The position numbers were made by a program, and so were the translations under genes. This document shows, one piece after another, positions 45,600 to 53,048 of a stretch of 64,000 nt of DNA. Origin of the DNA: Tritonibacter aquimaris (GTDB lineage Bacteria > Pseudomonadota > Alphaproteobacteria > Rhodobacterales > Rhodobacteraceae); assembly GCF_009617595.1 (NCBI RefSeq), contig NZ_WIXK01000002.1, positions 372,001 to 436,000 on the forward strand, given 5' to 3'. Each line of letters starts with the position of its first letter. Position 1 is the stretch's first letter. Under the pieces are notes generated by a model. It was not told the DNA's origin and searched no databases. It was given only the letters and a program-made list of their open reading frames with translations.

Positions 45600-46262
45600 A
45601 TGGTCACTGACGACAGTACCCCCAGCCAGGCAGCCAAACAGGCACCATCCATCCAGCGACGGGGTCGCAAATTCGATCAGGTGCTAGAAGGCGCAAGTAA
45701 ACTCTTTATGTCACAAGGGTTTGAGGCAACCAGCGTCGACGATATCGCGCGTGAAGCCTCGGTGTCCAAGGCAACGATCTATAGCTATTTCCCCGACAAG
45801 CGGCTGATGTTCAGCGAGGTCGTGCGCACCGAATGCCAGCGCCAGACCGAAGCCGCCGGTGAGCCGGTTGCACCGGGATCGCCGCCGGAAAAGGCGCTTT
45901 ATCAGATCGCGCGCCAGATTATGGGCACATATATTTCAGAAGTATCGCAACAGATGTTTCGCATCTGCGTGGCAGAAGCCGCGCGGTTTCCCGAGCTGGG
46001 CAAGCTGTTTTACGAAAGCGGTCCCCTGTCTGTGCGGGCCGAGGTGCTGGCCTATCTGCAAGAGGCGCAGGCCGCGGGTCAGTTCACAATCGGCGACCTT
46101 GAATTGGCGGCGGAACAATTTGTGGAACTGTGCAAAGCGGATCTGCTGCTGAGGGCAGTGTTTCTGCATGAACGTGATTTTTCTGAAGAAGAACAAGACC
46201 GCGTGGCCCGTGCCGCAGTGGGAATGTTTCTGGCCCGTCACAGGCCAAACGCGGCGCTCTGA
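45600..46262 (+). CDS. TetR/AcrR family transcriptional regulator
   Basis: 220 residues. The N-terminal helix-turn-helix is FDQVLEGASKLFMSQGFEATSVDDIAREASVSKATIYSYFPDKRLMF, preceded by about 25 flexible residues. The C-terminal ligand domain is all-helical and resembles AcrR-C-type sensors (LYQIARQIMGTYISEVSQQMFRICVAEAARFPELGKLFY). It diverges from the AEC transporter gene. In the shared gap, 45419-45446 holds an imperfect inverted repeat around AACTGGTTAC and TGACCAATT, a possible operator. Autoregulation together with control of the transporter is the usual arrangement, but this is inference. Confidence 0.88.
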   Translation: MVTDDSTPSQAAKQAPSIQRRGRKFDQVLEGASKLFMSQGFEATSVDDIAREASVSKATIYSYFPDKRLMFSEVVRTECQRQTEAAGEPVAPGSPPEKALYQIARQIMGTYISEVSQQMFRICVAEAARFPELGKLFYESGPLSVRAEVLAYLQEAQAAGQFTIGDLELAAEQFVELCKADLLLRAVFLHERDFSEEEQDRVARAAVGMFLARHRPNAAL

Positions 46263-46321
46263 ACTGGTGCGGTTTTGGGAAAAAGCTTGATTTATCGGCG
46301 CGGCCACCGCAGGCTAAGCAT

Positions 46322-46657
46322 ATGAGCTTTCAACAGATTGGAGCCTCTGCGCCGGATGCGCAGGTGGCCTTTGACAAGCGTGAACTGCAGGTCATTTTAT
46401 CGCTCTACGGCCGGATGGTGGCCGCAGGTGAATGGCGTGATTACGGCATTTCAAACCTCAGGGATCTGGCGGTGTTTTCCGTGTTTCGCCGGACCGCTGA
46501 AACCCCACTTTACCGGATCGAGAAACGCCCCAGGCTGCGCCTGCGTCAGGGCCAGTATGCGGTGGTAGGTATGGATGGTCAGACCCTGAAACGTGGGCAG
46601 GATCTGCGCGCGGTGCTGCGGGTGCTGGAACGCAAACTCATTCGCGCGATCGACTGA
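46322..46657 (+). CDS. DUF2794 domain-containing protein
   Basis: 111 residues. VAFDKRELQVILSLYGRMVAAGEWRDYGISNLRDLAVFSVFRRTAETPLYRIEK matches DUF2794, a small family restricted to alphaproteobacteria and of unknown function. The sequence has no signal peptide or membrane segment, and its C-terminal part is basic. It stands 59 bases after the TetR gene on the same strand. A double-hairpin element and the converging NlpC/P60 gene follow. Confidence 0.85.
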   Translation: MSFQQIGASAPDAQVAFDKRELQVILSLYGRMVAAGEWRDYGISNLRDLAVFSVFRRTAETPLYRIEKRPRLRLRQGQYAVVGMDGQTLKRGQDLRAVLRVLERKLIRAID

Positions 46658-46710
46658 TCAACCAGCAGGCTGTCACGGTATAGATGATGCTGTGCATGGA
46701 TGCTGGGGGG

Positions 46711-46756
46711 CGCGGGCCCGCAGGGCCCGCGCTGGTCGGATCGCGCAGCGATCCGA
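46711..46756. repeat. Tandem double hairpin between converging genes
   Basis: Two adjacent perfect 9-bp stems, each with the loop GCA: CGCGGGCCC/GGGCCCGCG (46711-46731) and TCGGATCGC/GCGATCCGA (46736-46756). They lie between the DUF2794 and NlpC/P60 stops. The flanking boxes GCTCCCGCC and GTTGGGC of the main element family are not seen, but position and structure are comparable. Confidence 0.6.
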
Positions 46757-46761
46757 AACCC

Positions 46762-47610
46762 CTAAATCAGCGCAAACGGGCGAATATGCGACGTCACATC
46801 GCCATCGCCCTGCGTTTTGATGCGGGTGATTGCGGCCTCGACCCCTTCGATGGCTGTGGCCATGTGATACGCATTGGCGTGGATCAGCGTGGCTTGATCG
46901 CGCACCAGTGCCACATGGCCTTTCCAAAACAAGAGATCACCGCGCTGATATCCCTGCGTCGCGGCCGCGCCACAGGCCCGTTCCTGCTGATCACTGTCGC
47001 CCGGACAGGCCCAGCCACAGGAGAGATAGGCCGCCTGCACAAGGCCCGAACAATCGATGCCAAACCGGCTGTTGCCGCCCCAAAGATAAGGCGTGCCGAG
47101 AAAGCGCTCGGCTACTGCAACCGGATCCTGCTCTAGCGCGCTCAGCGGCCTGAGATGGGCGCGGGGCACATAGCCAAGGCTGGTCTCAACAAACCGTGCA
47201 TCCGCATCATTCACCACAGTCAGCTGGCTACCAAAGCTCAGCGCCAGCTGTTCGCGGGTTTTGAAATCAGGCGCATCATAGACATGGGTCGCAGCCGCGC
47301 TGACGCAGTGGGTTGCGGCCGTATATGCGCCCAAAGTGTCCTCGCGCAGATAGCCCACATAGCTATCGCGCGCGGCCTGCACAAAGGCCCAGCCCGCGCG
47401 ACGTTCATAGACGCAGACTTCTTCCCCGAGCAACAGCTGACGATCGCGCGCGCCATCAGGGTCGCGCAGCAGATCCGCCACCGGCACGCGCACGGTGGCG
47501 CGTGTGCCTGCCACGCGGGTCTGCGTGGTGATCAGCTCTTGCGGCAGCGCCGCCGCCGCCACCCGCGCGTTTCGCGGCAGCAGGCGGCGGTCTGTTATGG
47601 GCGCGCTCAC
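46762..47610 (-). CDS. NlpC/P60 (C40) peptidase with SH3-like domains
   Basis: 282 residues. Two SH3-like regions occupy about residues 30-155 (including EEVCVYERRAGWAFVQAARDSYVGYLRED and LGYVPRAHLRPL). The C40 peptidase domain follows, with catalytic Cys187 in FGIDCSGLVQAAY and His232 in FWKGHVALV, and a probable third polar residue His at IHANAY. Such enzymes cut gamma-D-glutamyl-diaminopimelate bonds in muropeptides. No signal peptide is visible, so it may act on imported peptides in the cytoplasm, as expected next to an aminopeptidase. Its GTG overlaps the upstream stop (GTGA). Confidence 0.9.
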   Translation of the reverse strand: MSAPITDRRLLPRNARVAAAALPQELITTQTRVAGTRATVRVPVADLLRDPDGARDRQLLLGEEVCVYERRAGWAFVQAARDSYVGYLREDTLGAYTAATHCVSAAATHVYDAPDFKTREQLALSFGSQLTVVNDADARFVETSLGYVPRAHLRPLSALEQDPVAVAERFLGTPYLWGGNSRFGIDCSGLVQAAYLSCGWACPGDSDQQERACGAAATQGYQRGDLLFWKGHVALVRDQATLIHANAYHMATAIEGVEAAITRIKTQGDGDVTSHIRPFALI

Positions 47611-48989
47611 AGTTTCAACATATCCGGCAGCGCGGCAAAGATCGCGCGCACCCCCTGGCCAAGCCCACCTTTAGCAAGGCCGGGCTTGGCGCTTGGGCAC
47701 CAGCCATAGATATCAAAATGCATATAGCGCGCATCACCTGCAAACCGACGCAAAAACAGCGCCGCCGTGATCGAGCCCGCAAACCCACCAGCGGGCGCAT
47801 TGTCGAGATCGGCAATCTGTGGCTCGATCATAGCCTCATATGGCGTGTGAAACGGCATCCGCCAGACCGGATCGCCCTGCAGGGGCGCGGCTTGTGCCAG
47901 CGCTGCTGCATCCGCATCACTATCGGTGTAAAACGGTGCCAGATCCGGACCAACGGCAACCCGCGCAGCGCCGGTCAATGTGGCCATTGAAATCACCAGA
48001 TCACTGTCTTCTTCGCGGGCAAGCGCCAGTGCATCCGCCAGCACCAGACGGCCTTCGGCGTCGGTGTTGTTGATCTCAACCGTTTTGCCATCGCGCGCGG
48101 TCAAGACATCACCTGGGCGGAAAGCATTGCCTGCCACCGCATTTTCGACCGCAGGGATCAGCACCCGCAGCTGCACTGGCAGTTCTGAGGCCAGGATGAG
48201 ATGCGCAAGCCCCAGCACATTGGCCGCGCCGCCCATATCCTTTTTCATCAGCCCCATGCTGCCACCGGGCTTGAGGTTGAGCCCGCCCGTGTCAAAACAC
48301 ACGCCCTTGCCCACCAGTGTGAGCTTGGGCCCGCTGTTGCCTTTGCGCAGTTCAATCAGCCGTGGCGCCTGTGCGGCTGCGCGCCCAACCGTGTGGATCA
48401 TCGGGAAATTCTGCGCCAGCAGATCGTCCCCGGCCACCACGGATATGTCTGCCTGAAACTGATCGGCGAGCTTGCGCGCGGCTTCTTCCAACGCATCTGG
48501 CCCCATATCCGCTGCGGGCGTGTTGATCAGATCGCGGGTCAGGCATTCCGATTGCGCCTGACGTTCCACCGCCGCCGCATCCACCCCTTCGGGTACAACA
48601 AGACGGGCAGAGGTGCCGCTTTGATTCTTATAGCGATCAAAGGCATAGCCGGTCAGCAACCAGCCAAGCGATTCGCGCGCGGCATCTTCGGCGGGCAGGC
48701 CAGATTGGATCTGATAGCTGCCCGCAGGCAGTTTTGCGACCGCCGCCGCCAGGGTGAAACGCGCCCGCGCCCGGCTTTTGTCGCTGCCATAGCCCACCAG
48801 CGCCTGCGCAACTTCGCCATCTGCGTTTGACAGCAGCAGGGCCTGTCCCAACGCGCCGTTAAACCCATTGGTGGCGGCCCAGTTTTGCACCAGCTGCGGC
48901 TGGGTTTCGAGCCAGCTGGCACAGCCGTCTTGATCAACCACATGAAGCGGAATTGCGGAGGTTGCATCCGCGGCAAAGGCACAGGTCAT
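47607..48989 (-). CDS. Leucyl aminopeptidase family protein (M17)
   Basis: 460 residues. The M17 two-metal site is present: LVGKGVCFDTGGLNLKPGG, then MKKDMGGAANVLGLAHLI and the signature NNTDAEGRLVLADAL. The N-terminal 150 residues form the family's nucleotide-binding-like domain. It removes N-terminal residues from peptides in the cytoplasm. The ATG ending at 48989 follows GGAGCCTCTTT. The open frame continues upstream to 49145 without support. Coupled translation with the NlpC/P60 gene suggests joint recycling of cell-wall peptides, an inference. Confidence 0.92.
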   Translation of the reverse strand: MTCAFAADATSAIPLHVVDQDGCASWLETQPQLVQNWAATNGFNGALGQALLLSNADGEVAQALVGYGSDKSRARARFTLAAAVAKLPAGSYQIQSGLPAEDAARESLGWLLTGYAFDRYKNQSGTSARLVVPEGVDAAAVERQAQSECLTRDLINTPAADMGPDALEEAARKLADQFQADISVVAGDDLLAQNFPMIHTVGRAAAQAPRLIELRKGNSGPKLTLVGKGVCFDTGGLNLKPGGSMGLMKKDMGGAANVLGLAHLILASELPVQLRVLIPAVENAVAGNAFRPGDVLTARDGKTVEINNTDAEGRLVLADALALAREEDSDLVISMATLTGAARVAVGPDLAPFYTDSDADAAALAQAAPLQGDPVWRMPFHTPYEAMIEPQIADLDNAPAGGFAGSITAALFLRRFAGDARYMHFDIYGWCPSAKPGLAKGGLGQGVRAIFAALPDMLKL

Positions 48990-49113
48990 AAAGAGGCTCC
49001 GGTCTGAAATTCTATTGCGCGCCAGAGTAACGTGCTGACGCCACGCCGCAAGGCCCCGCGGCCAGAGCCCGAGACACATCGCCGATCCCGGCGTTTTGGC
49101 GCAACCTCCCATG

Positions 49114-49133
49114 CCCTGACAGATGTCAGGGCG
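49114..49133. terminator. Hairpin downstream of the Hpt-like gene
   Basis: A perfect stem GCCCTGACA-GA-TGTCAGGGC located 46 bases after the stop of the minus-strand gene at 49179. No U-run follows on the minus strand, so termination efficiency is uncertain. Confidence 0.4.
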
Positions 49134-49178
49134 TCGGATTACCACAGTGTTTTGAATGTTACCCCACAGGGAAACGGT

Positions 49179-49589
49179 TTAGACCGACAGGTCGTGCTGA
49201 TCCCAGATCGCGGTCAGGGAACGCTCCCCGACCCGGATCAGGCGGAACAGGGTTGCAGCCACCGCTGCCCCATCTTCGCTGTCAATCGCGCTGGTGACAT
49301 CTGATGCAATGTTTGACATTGCGACCATGCCGACCTGCTCTGAAATTGCTATCAAAGAGCGCGCGCTTTTGCGCAGGTTTACCATATCATCATGCCGCCA
49401 AAGGCGTTCACAATGGGTCAGACGTACCGCCAGTTCCTCTATCGCACGGCAGACAACATCTTCTGCGCCGCGTGCTCCCAATTCCTTGTAGAGGTCTGAC
49501 AGTTTGTCAGGATCTAAGTGCACATTTTCTGTGTGCACAACAGTGAGAATATTAGCCACCACATTTACCCCAAATTCATGTGCCCCCAC
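49179..49589 (-). CDS. Helical protein resembling an Hpt domain without the phospho-histidine
   Basis: Up to 136 residues, all-helical. The segment LRKSARSLIAISEQVGMVAMSNIASDVTSAI has the spacing of an Hpt four-helix bundle (typically A-H-x-L-K-G-x-x-x-x-x-G-A), but Arg takes the place of the phosphoryl-accepting His. The resemblance is by eye only. If correct it would be a pseudo-Hpt, a possible phosphotransfer inhibitor or scaffold. Otherwise it is an unknown helical protein. Two GTG codons about nine residues in (after GAATTTGGGG) are alternative starts; no ATG start is available. It stands alone between DUF3095 and the M17 peptidase. Confidence 0.5.
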   Translation of the reverse strand: MGAHEFGVNVVANILTVVHTENVHLDPDKLSDLYKELGARGAEDVVCRAIEELAVRLTHCERLWRHDDMVNLRKSARSLIAISEQVGMVAMSNIASDVTSAIDSEDGAAVAATLFRLIRVGERSLTAIWDQHDLSV

Positions 49590-49910
49590 GGCACGAAACC
49601 AATTTGGGCCTTAAGCGTTTGCAAAAGGTTTCTATCCACATGTGAAATCTTTCGAATTTACTGACAATGCACCTTATTGGAGCGGATGATTCCGATATGA
49701 AACCTCTTGCAAAGCAGCGGTTTTCTGTGCTGGCAGCGCTGAATTTTGGAATTTTGGGTTCCGTAAATTGAATGTATTACAGATACTTAGCCGGGGTTTT
49801 GCGGCGTGATCTGAACGCGGGCGCGCGCTTTCGTGCAGCACAATCAAACGGTTTGCGTGCCCGCGTCTGTTCCCATTGGTCACAAAGCTGAGACGGTGGC
49901 GCGCGCCCTC
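49590..49910. other. Intergenic region of 321 bases with no supported gene
   Basis: It lies between the DUF3095 stop and the start of the Hpt-like gene, both minus strand. Composition is more AT-rich around 49600-49790. No ORF with coding character, hairpin with U-run, tRNA or repeat was seen. It probably carries the promoter of the Hpt-like gene. Confidence 0.5.
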
Positions 49911-51056
49911 TCAGAGGCGCCGCAATGCGCGCGCCGCTTCGGCATATCCACCCGCAGCACCATCAACAAAGTGGATGTGATCATCGCGAAAGGCCGAGGG
50001 CACGATACAGGTCACCTGAGCTTCATCCTGTTCGTGCCAGCCAAATCGCACCACCCCGGCGTCACGCGCCTGATTGAGCAGCGCCTGCAGACGGTTGCGC
50101 GTCTCAAGGTCACAATCGAGCGTCATTTTCAGCCCATCGTCGAATTTGCGAAAATCTGCATTTAATGACAGCGTGCGCAGATAATGGGCAGGGTCAAAGC
50201 CTTTGACCGGCAGTTTGAACCGCAGCACAATCCAGGTGAAGATTGACACCAACAGCAGCCGCAGCTTGGCCCAAAGAAGCGGCACAGTCATGCGACTGAT
50301 CCGCGCCTCAACCGACAACCCTTTGAGCGAGAACGCGATCTCTGGCCCTCGGCTGGGCAGCGGGTGGCCTTCGCGTTCCAGACCCCGCGCCAGCTCCAGC
50401 AGTTCGCTGGCTACCGCGCCAAATCGATCCGGATGCACGTCCTCTGCTGGCAGCACCAGCAGCGAAAGGATAACGCCATTGTGGGATTTGATCCGCTTCC
50501 AGCGGCAAGACAGTCCGCTAAGATCCGGTGCCTCAGCATCACCACTGGGGCGGATTTCATAGGCGCCCTGTTTCATCTGATGCTCAGCCCAGGCCAGACC
50601 GCCGCCGCGAAACATTGCGTATTCCACATGGGGCGTCACCGCATAGCGCGCCACCTGCACATCCTGGCCTTCGTCCCGGATCCATTTCACCGGCAACATG
50701 GCCGCGCGCAATGTGATGGCAAATTCCCGGTCGACCCAGGCGCGCAGTTTGGCCAAGGTTTCGTGCGCCAGATCCGCCTGATCCGGCGGCACTGCAAATG
50801 ACGCGCCATCGCCGCCAAACACATAGGGAAACTGCACCGAGCTGAGCGCGTTTGTCATTGCGCTGATCACTGCCGCGCCTACGGTGTTGACGGTTTTATA
50901 CTCTCCGCGCGCGCTTAAGCCGGTGCTGTCAACAATATCGCTGCAACAGATCACCCAATCATCGGGCAGGGGCGTATAGCTTGCGGCATCCGCCAGCGCA
51001 TCAAAGGCGCGGATCGGCGGCAAATCTGCATAAAAGGATGAGGTGGGCTGTGGCAT
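49911..51056 (-). CDS. DUF3095 protein, nucleotidyl-cyclase-like
   Basis: 381 residues. The N-terminal half looks like a class III nucleotidyl cyclase palm. The strand VICCSDIVDSTGLS places Asp40 where the first metal-binding Asp lies. VFGGDGASF (Gly81-Gly82-Asp83-Gly84) matches the second Asp in its hairpin. The middle (DVQVARYAVTPHVEYAMFRGGGLAWAEHQMKQG) is the DUF3095-specific part. A hydrophobic segment around LLWAKLRLLLVSIFTWIVLRF may be a membrane helix. No cyclic nucleotide product is known for the family, and purine-specificity residues cannot be assigned. Five 14-bp tandem repeats begin 15 bases upstream of its start. Confidence 0.8.
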   Translation of the reverse strand: MPQPTSSFYADLPPIRAFDALADAASYTPLPDDWVICCSDIVDSTGLSARGEYKTVNTVGAAVISAMTNALSSVQFPYVFGGDGASFAVPPDQADLAHETLAKLRAWVDREFAITLRAAMLPVKWIRDEGQDVQVARYAVTPHVEYAMFRGGGLAWAEHQMKQGAYEIRPSGDAEAPDLSGLSCRWKRIKSHNGVILSLLVLPAEDVHPDRFGAVASELLELARGLEREGHPLPSRGPEIAFSLKGLSVEARISRMTVPLLWAKLRLLLVSIFTWIVLRFKLPVKGFDPAHYLRTLSLNADFRKFDDGLKMTLDCDLETRNRLQALLNQARDAGVVRFGWHEQDEAQVTCIVPSAFRDDHIHFVDGAAGGYAEAARALRRL

Positions 51057-51070
51057 GGTAAAACCGGCTC

Positions 51071-51154
51071 AGTCAGGCGGATACAGTCAGGCGGATACAG
51101 TCAGGCGGAAACAATCAGGCGTATACTGTCGGGCGGATACAGGTGACAGGCGGC
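51071..51154 (-). repeat. 14-bp tandem repeat array at the DUF3095 5' end
   Basis: Five consecutive 14-base units run from 51071 to 51140: two identical copies of CAGTCAGGCGGATA, then CAGTCAGGCGGAAA, CAATCAGGCGTATA and CTGTCGGGCGGATA. A partial sixth unit (51141-51154) holds a shifted ACAGGCGG. The array ends 15 bases before the ATG of DUF3095, so it lies in its promoter or leader. Graded divergence away from the gene suggests that the gene-proximal units are the youngest. Confidence 0.9.
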
Positions 51155-51415
51155 GAGACGCCCAGCGTGCTCCATTATAGTGGGGATCGTCCCCGCTGTC
51201 TGCCAAGAGTGGGAATCGCAGTTTTGCCAATTGTGTCGCGAAATGTGCCGTTTTATGTGTGGATTTCTGCATGCATTTGGTACGATTTGCCCAAAAGCGA
51301 TACAATTATGTGTGCATACCCCGGTTTCCCCCCTGTGCGCACTCTTTAACTGCTGTTGGATTGTCAGTAAGACAAGCGCGCCGACCATGAGGTCGGGCAT
51401 ATCTGGAGAAACAAA
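51155..51415 (+). promoter_or_regulatory. Upstream region and leader of asd
   Basis: About 260 bases before asd. It contains GGGGA-TCG-TCCCC (near 51182-51194), AT-rich promoter-like sequence around 51240-51310, and a hairpin CCGACC-ATGA-GGTCGG (near 51382-51397) just before the GGAG ribosome binding site of asd. No lysine riboswitch or other known leader is recognised. A small RNA or attenuator is possible but unproven. Confidence 0.35.
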
Positions 51416-52438
51416 ATGGGTTATCGTATCGTTGTCGTAGGTGCCACAGGCAATGTGGGCCGCGAAATGCTGAACATTCTGGCCGAGCGCCAGTTTCCGG
51501 TCGAAGAAATTGCAGTTCTGGCGAGCCGCAGATCTTTGGGCACCGAAGTCACATTTGGCGAAACGACCCTAAAGACCCAGGATCTGGCGACCTTTGATTT
51601 CACCGGCTGGGACATGGCGCTGTTTGCTGTGGGCTCTGCTGCAACCAAGGAATTCGCGCCCAAAGCGGCTGCGGCTGGCTGCGTGGTGATCGATAACTCG
51701 TCGCTCTATCGCTACGATCCTGATATCCCGCTGATCGTGCCAGAAGTGAACCCCGAAGCGGTTCATGGCTACAAAAACAAAAACATCATCGCCAACCCCA
51801 ACTGTTCAACCGCGCAGATGGTTGTGGCGCTGAAGCCGCTGCATGATCGCGCCAAGATCAAACGGGTTGTTGTCTCGACCTACCAGTCAGTGTCGGGCGG
51901 CGGCAAAGAAGCGATGGAAGAACTGTGGGAACAGACAAAAGCGGTTTATAACCCCACCAAAGATGTTCCGCCGACCAAGTTCACCAAAGAGATTGCGTTC
52001 AACGTGATCCCGCATATCGATGTGTTCCTGGATGATGGTTCCACCAAAGAAGAGTGGAAAATGGTCGCCGAGACCAAGAAGATCATCGACACCTCGATCA
52101 AAGTGACCGCAACCTGCGTGCGTGTCCCTGTGTTTGTGGGCCACTCAGAATCGGTGAACATCGAGACCGAAGAGTTCCTCGACGAAGACGAAGCGCGCGA
52201 CATCCTGCGCGAAGCGCCGGGCATCATGGTGATCGACAAGCGCGAAGACGGTGGCTACGTCACCCCCAAAGAATGTGTGGGTGATTTTGCAACCTTTATC
52301 AGCCGCCTGCGTCAGGATTCGACCGTTGAAAACGGCCTGAACCTGTGGTGCGTCAGCGACAACCTGCGCAAAGGCGCGGCGCTGAATGCGGTACAGATCG
52401 CGGAACTCCTGGGCCGCGAAGTGCTGAAAAAAGGCTGA
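51416..52438 (+). CDS. asd: Aspartate-semialdehyde dehydrogenase
   Basis: 340 residues. NADP-binding VVGATGNVGREMLNIL at the N-terminus, catalytic Cys130 in NPNCSTAQM, and the family stretch VVSTYQSVSGGGKEAMEELW. It reduces aspartyl phosphate to aspartate semialdehyde, the branch point to lysine/diaminopimelate, threonine and methionine. Length and motif order are normal. TCTGGAGAAACAAA precedes the ATG. A terminator follows at 52477. Confidence 0.97.
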   Translation: MGYRIVVVGATGNVGREMLNILAERQFPVEEIAVLASRRSLGTEVTFGETTLKTQDLATFDFTGWDMALFAVGSAATKEFAPKAAAAGCVVIDNSSLYRYDPDIPLIVPEVNPEAVHGYKNKNIIANPNCSTAQMVVALKPLHDRAKIKRVVVSTYQSVSGGGKEAMEELWEQTKAVYNPTKDVPPTKFTKEIAFNVIPHIDVFLDDGSTKEEWKMVAETKKIIDTSIKVTATCVRVPVFVGHSESVNIETEEFLDEDEARDILREAPGIMVIDKREDGGYVTPKECVGDFATFISRLRQDSTVENGLNLWCVSDNLRKGAALNAVQIAELLGREVLKKG

Positions 52439-52476
52439 TCTGGCGGCAAAGGCCAGCTCGACACAACCAAAAGGAT

Positions 52477-52512
52477 AGGGGGCGCTCCAGAAGAGCCGCC
52501 CCCTCTTCTTTT
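52477..52512 (+). terminator. Rho-independent terminator of asd
   Basis: AGGGGGCGCTC (52477-52487) pairs with GAGCCGCCCCCT (52493-52504) with one bulged C, followed by CTTCTTTT. It lies 39 bases after the asd stop. Confidence 0.85.
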
Positions 52513-52584
52513 GCGGATCTGTGTTTTCATCCGGGGGTCAGCCAAGGTGGGGTCATCAACGATCGGCTCAAACGGAGAAACGCA

Positions 52585-52941
52585 ATGTTCAGCAACCTCG
52601 CCATCCTGGAACGCCCCTCAAAGGAATCCCATTCCATGCGCCAGACCGCCTATGCGGCAGCGCGGGTAGGCAATCGCCTGGATACCGAATTGGCCACACA
52701 GCTGCGTATCTACCTGCGAGCCGATTTTGAAAACGCTGACAGCTGGAGCGCTTTGCGTCGAGCCCTCCGCAATAAGGGTTTCAGCTTGAAGGTAGAGCAG
52801 GGTCGTCTGCGACTGGTGGACAGTTTGAGCCGCGTCGACATCTGCTCTACCGGGTTTCTTGGGTTTCCACTGGCCCAGCTAGAGCGCGAGTTTGGAGCCT
52901 CGCTCGAAAGCAATTTGTGGAACAGCTGGGTGATCGGCTAA
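52585..52941 (+). CDS. Small conserved-looking hypothetical protein
   Basis: 118 residues with no signal peptide. AYAAARVGNRLDTELATQLRIYLRADFENADSWSALRRALRNKGFSLKVEQGRLRLVDSLSRVDICSTGFLGFPLAQLEREFG suggests one helical and one alpha/beta unit. I do not recognise a named family. CGGAGAAACGCA before ATG 52585 is a good ribosome binding site, so the longer frame from 52345 overlapping asd is rejected. It is bracketed by terminators on both sides (52477 and 52977), so it has its own transcript. Confidence 0.65.
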   Translation: MFSNLAILERPSKESHSMRQTAYAAARVGNRLDTELATQLRIYLRADFENADSWSALRRALRNKGFSLKVEQGRLRLVDSLSRVDICSTGFLGFPLAQLEREFGASLESNLWNSWVIG

Positions 52942-52976
52942 CTTCGCCAAACGCTCATATGTGCCGATCGTTGGGG

Positions 52977-53009
52977 AAAGGTGTCGCTTGCGGCACCTTT
53001 TTCTTTTTT
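52977..53009 (+). terminator. Rho-independent terminator after the 118-residue gene
   Basis: An 11-bp stem with one wobble pair, AAAGGTGTCGC-TT-GCGGCACCTTT, followed by TTCTTTTTT. The next gene starts 40 bases later. Confidence 0.88.
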
Positions 53010-53048
53010 GCCCAGTCGCTATCCTGCCCCCATAACAGGAGCGCGATT

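Noticed and set aside
51071-51154. CRISPR array
   Set aside because: Units of 14 bases are contiguous, with no spacers and no cas genes nearby.
51155-51415. Riboswitch (lysine type) in front of asd
   Set aside because: The leader has short hairpins only; I could not find the multi-helix core expected of a lysine riboswitch.
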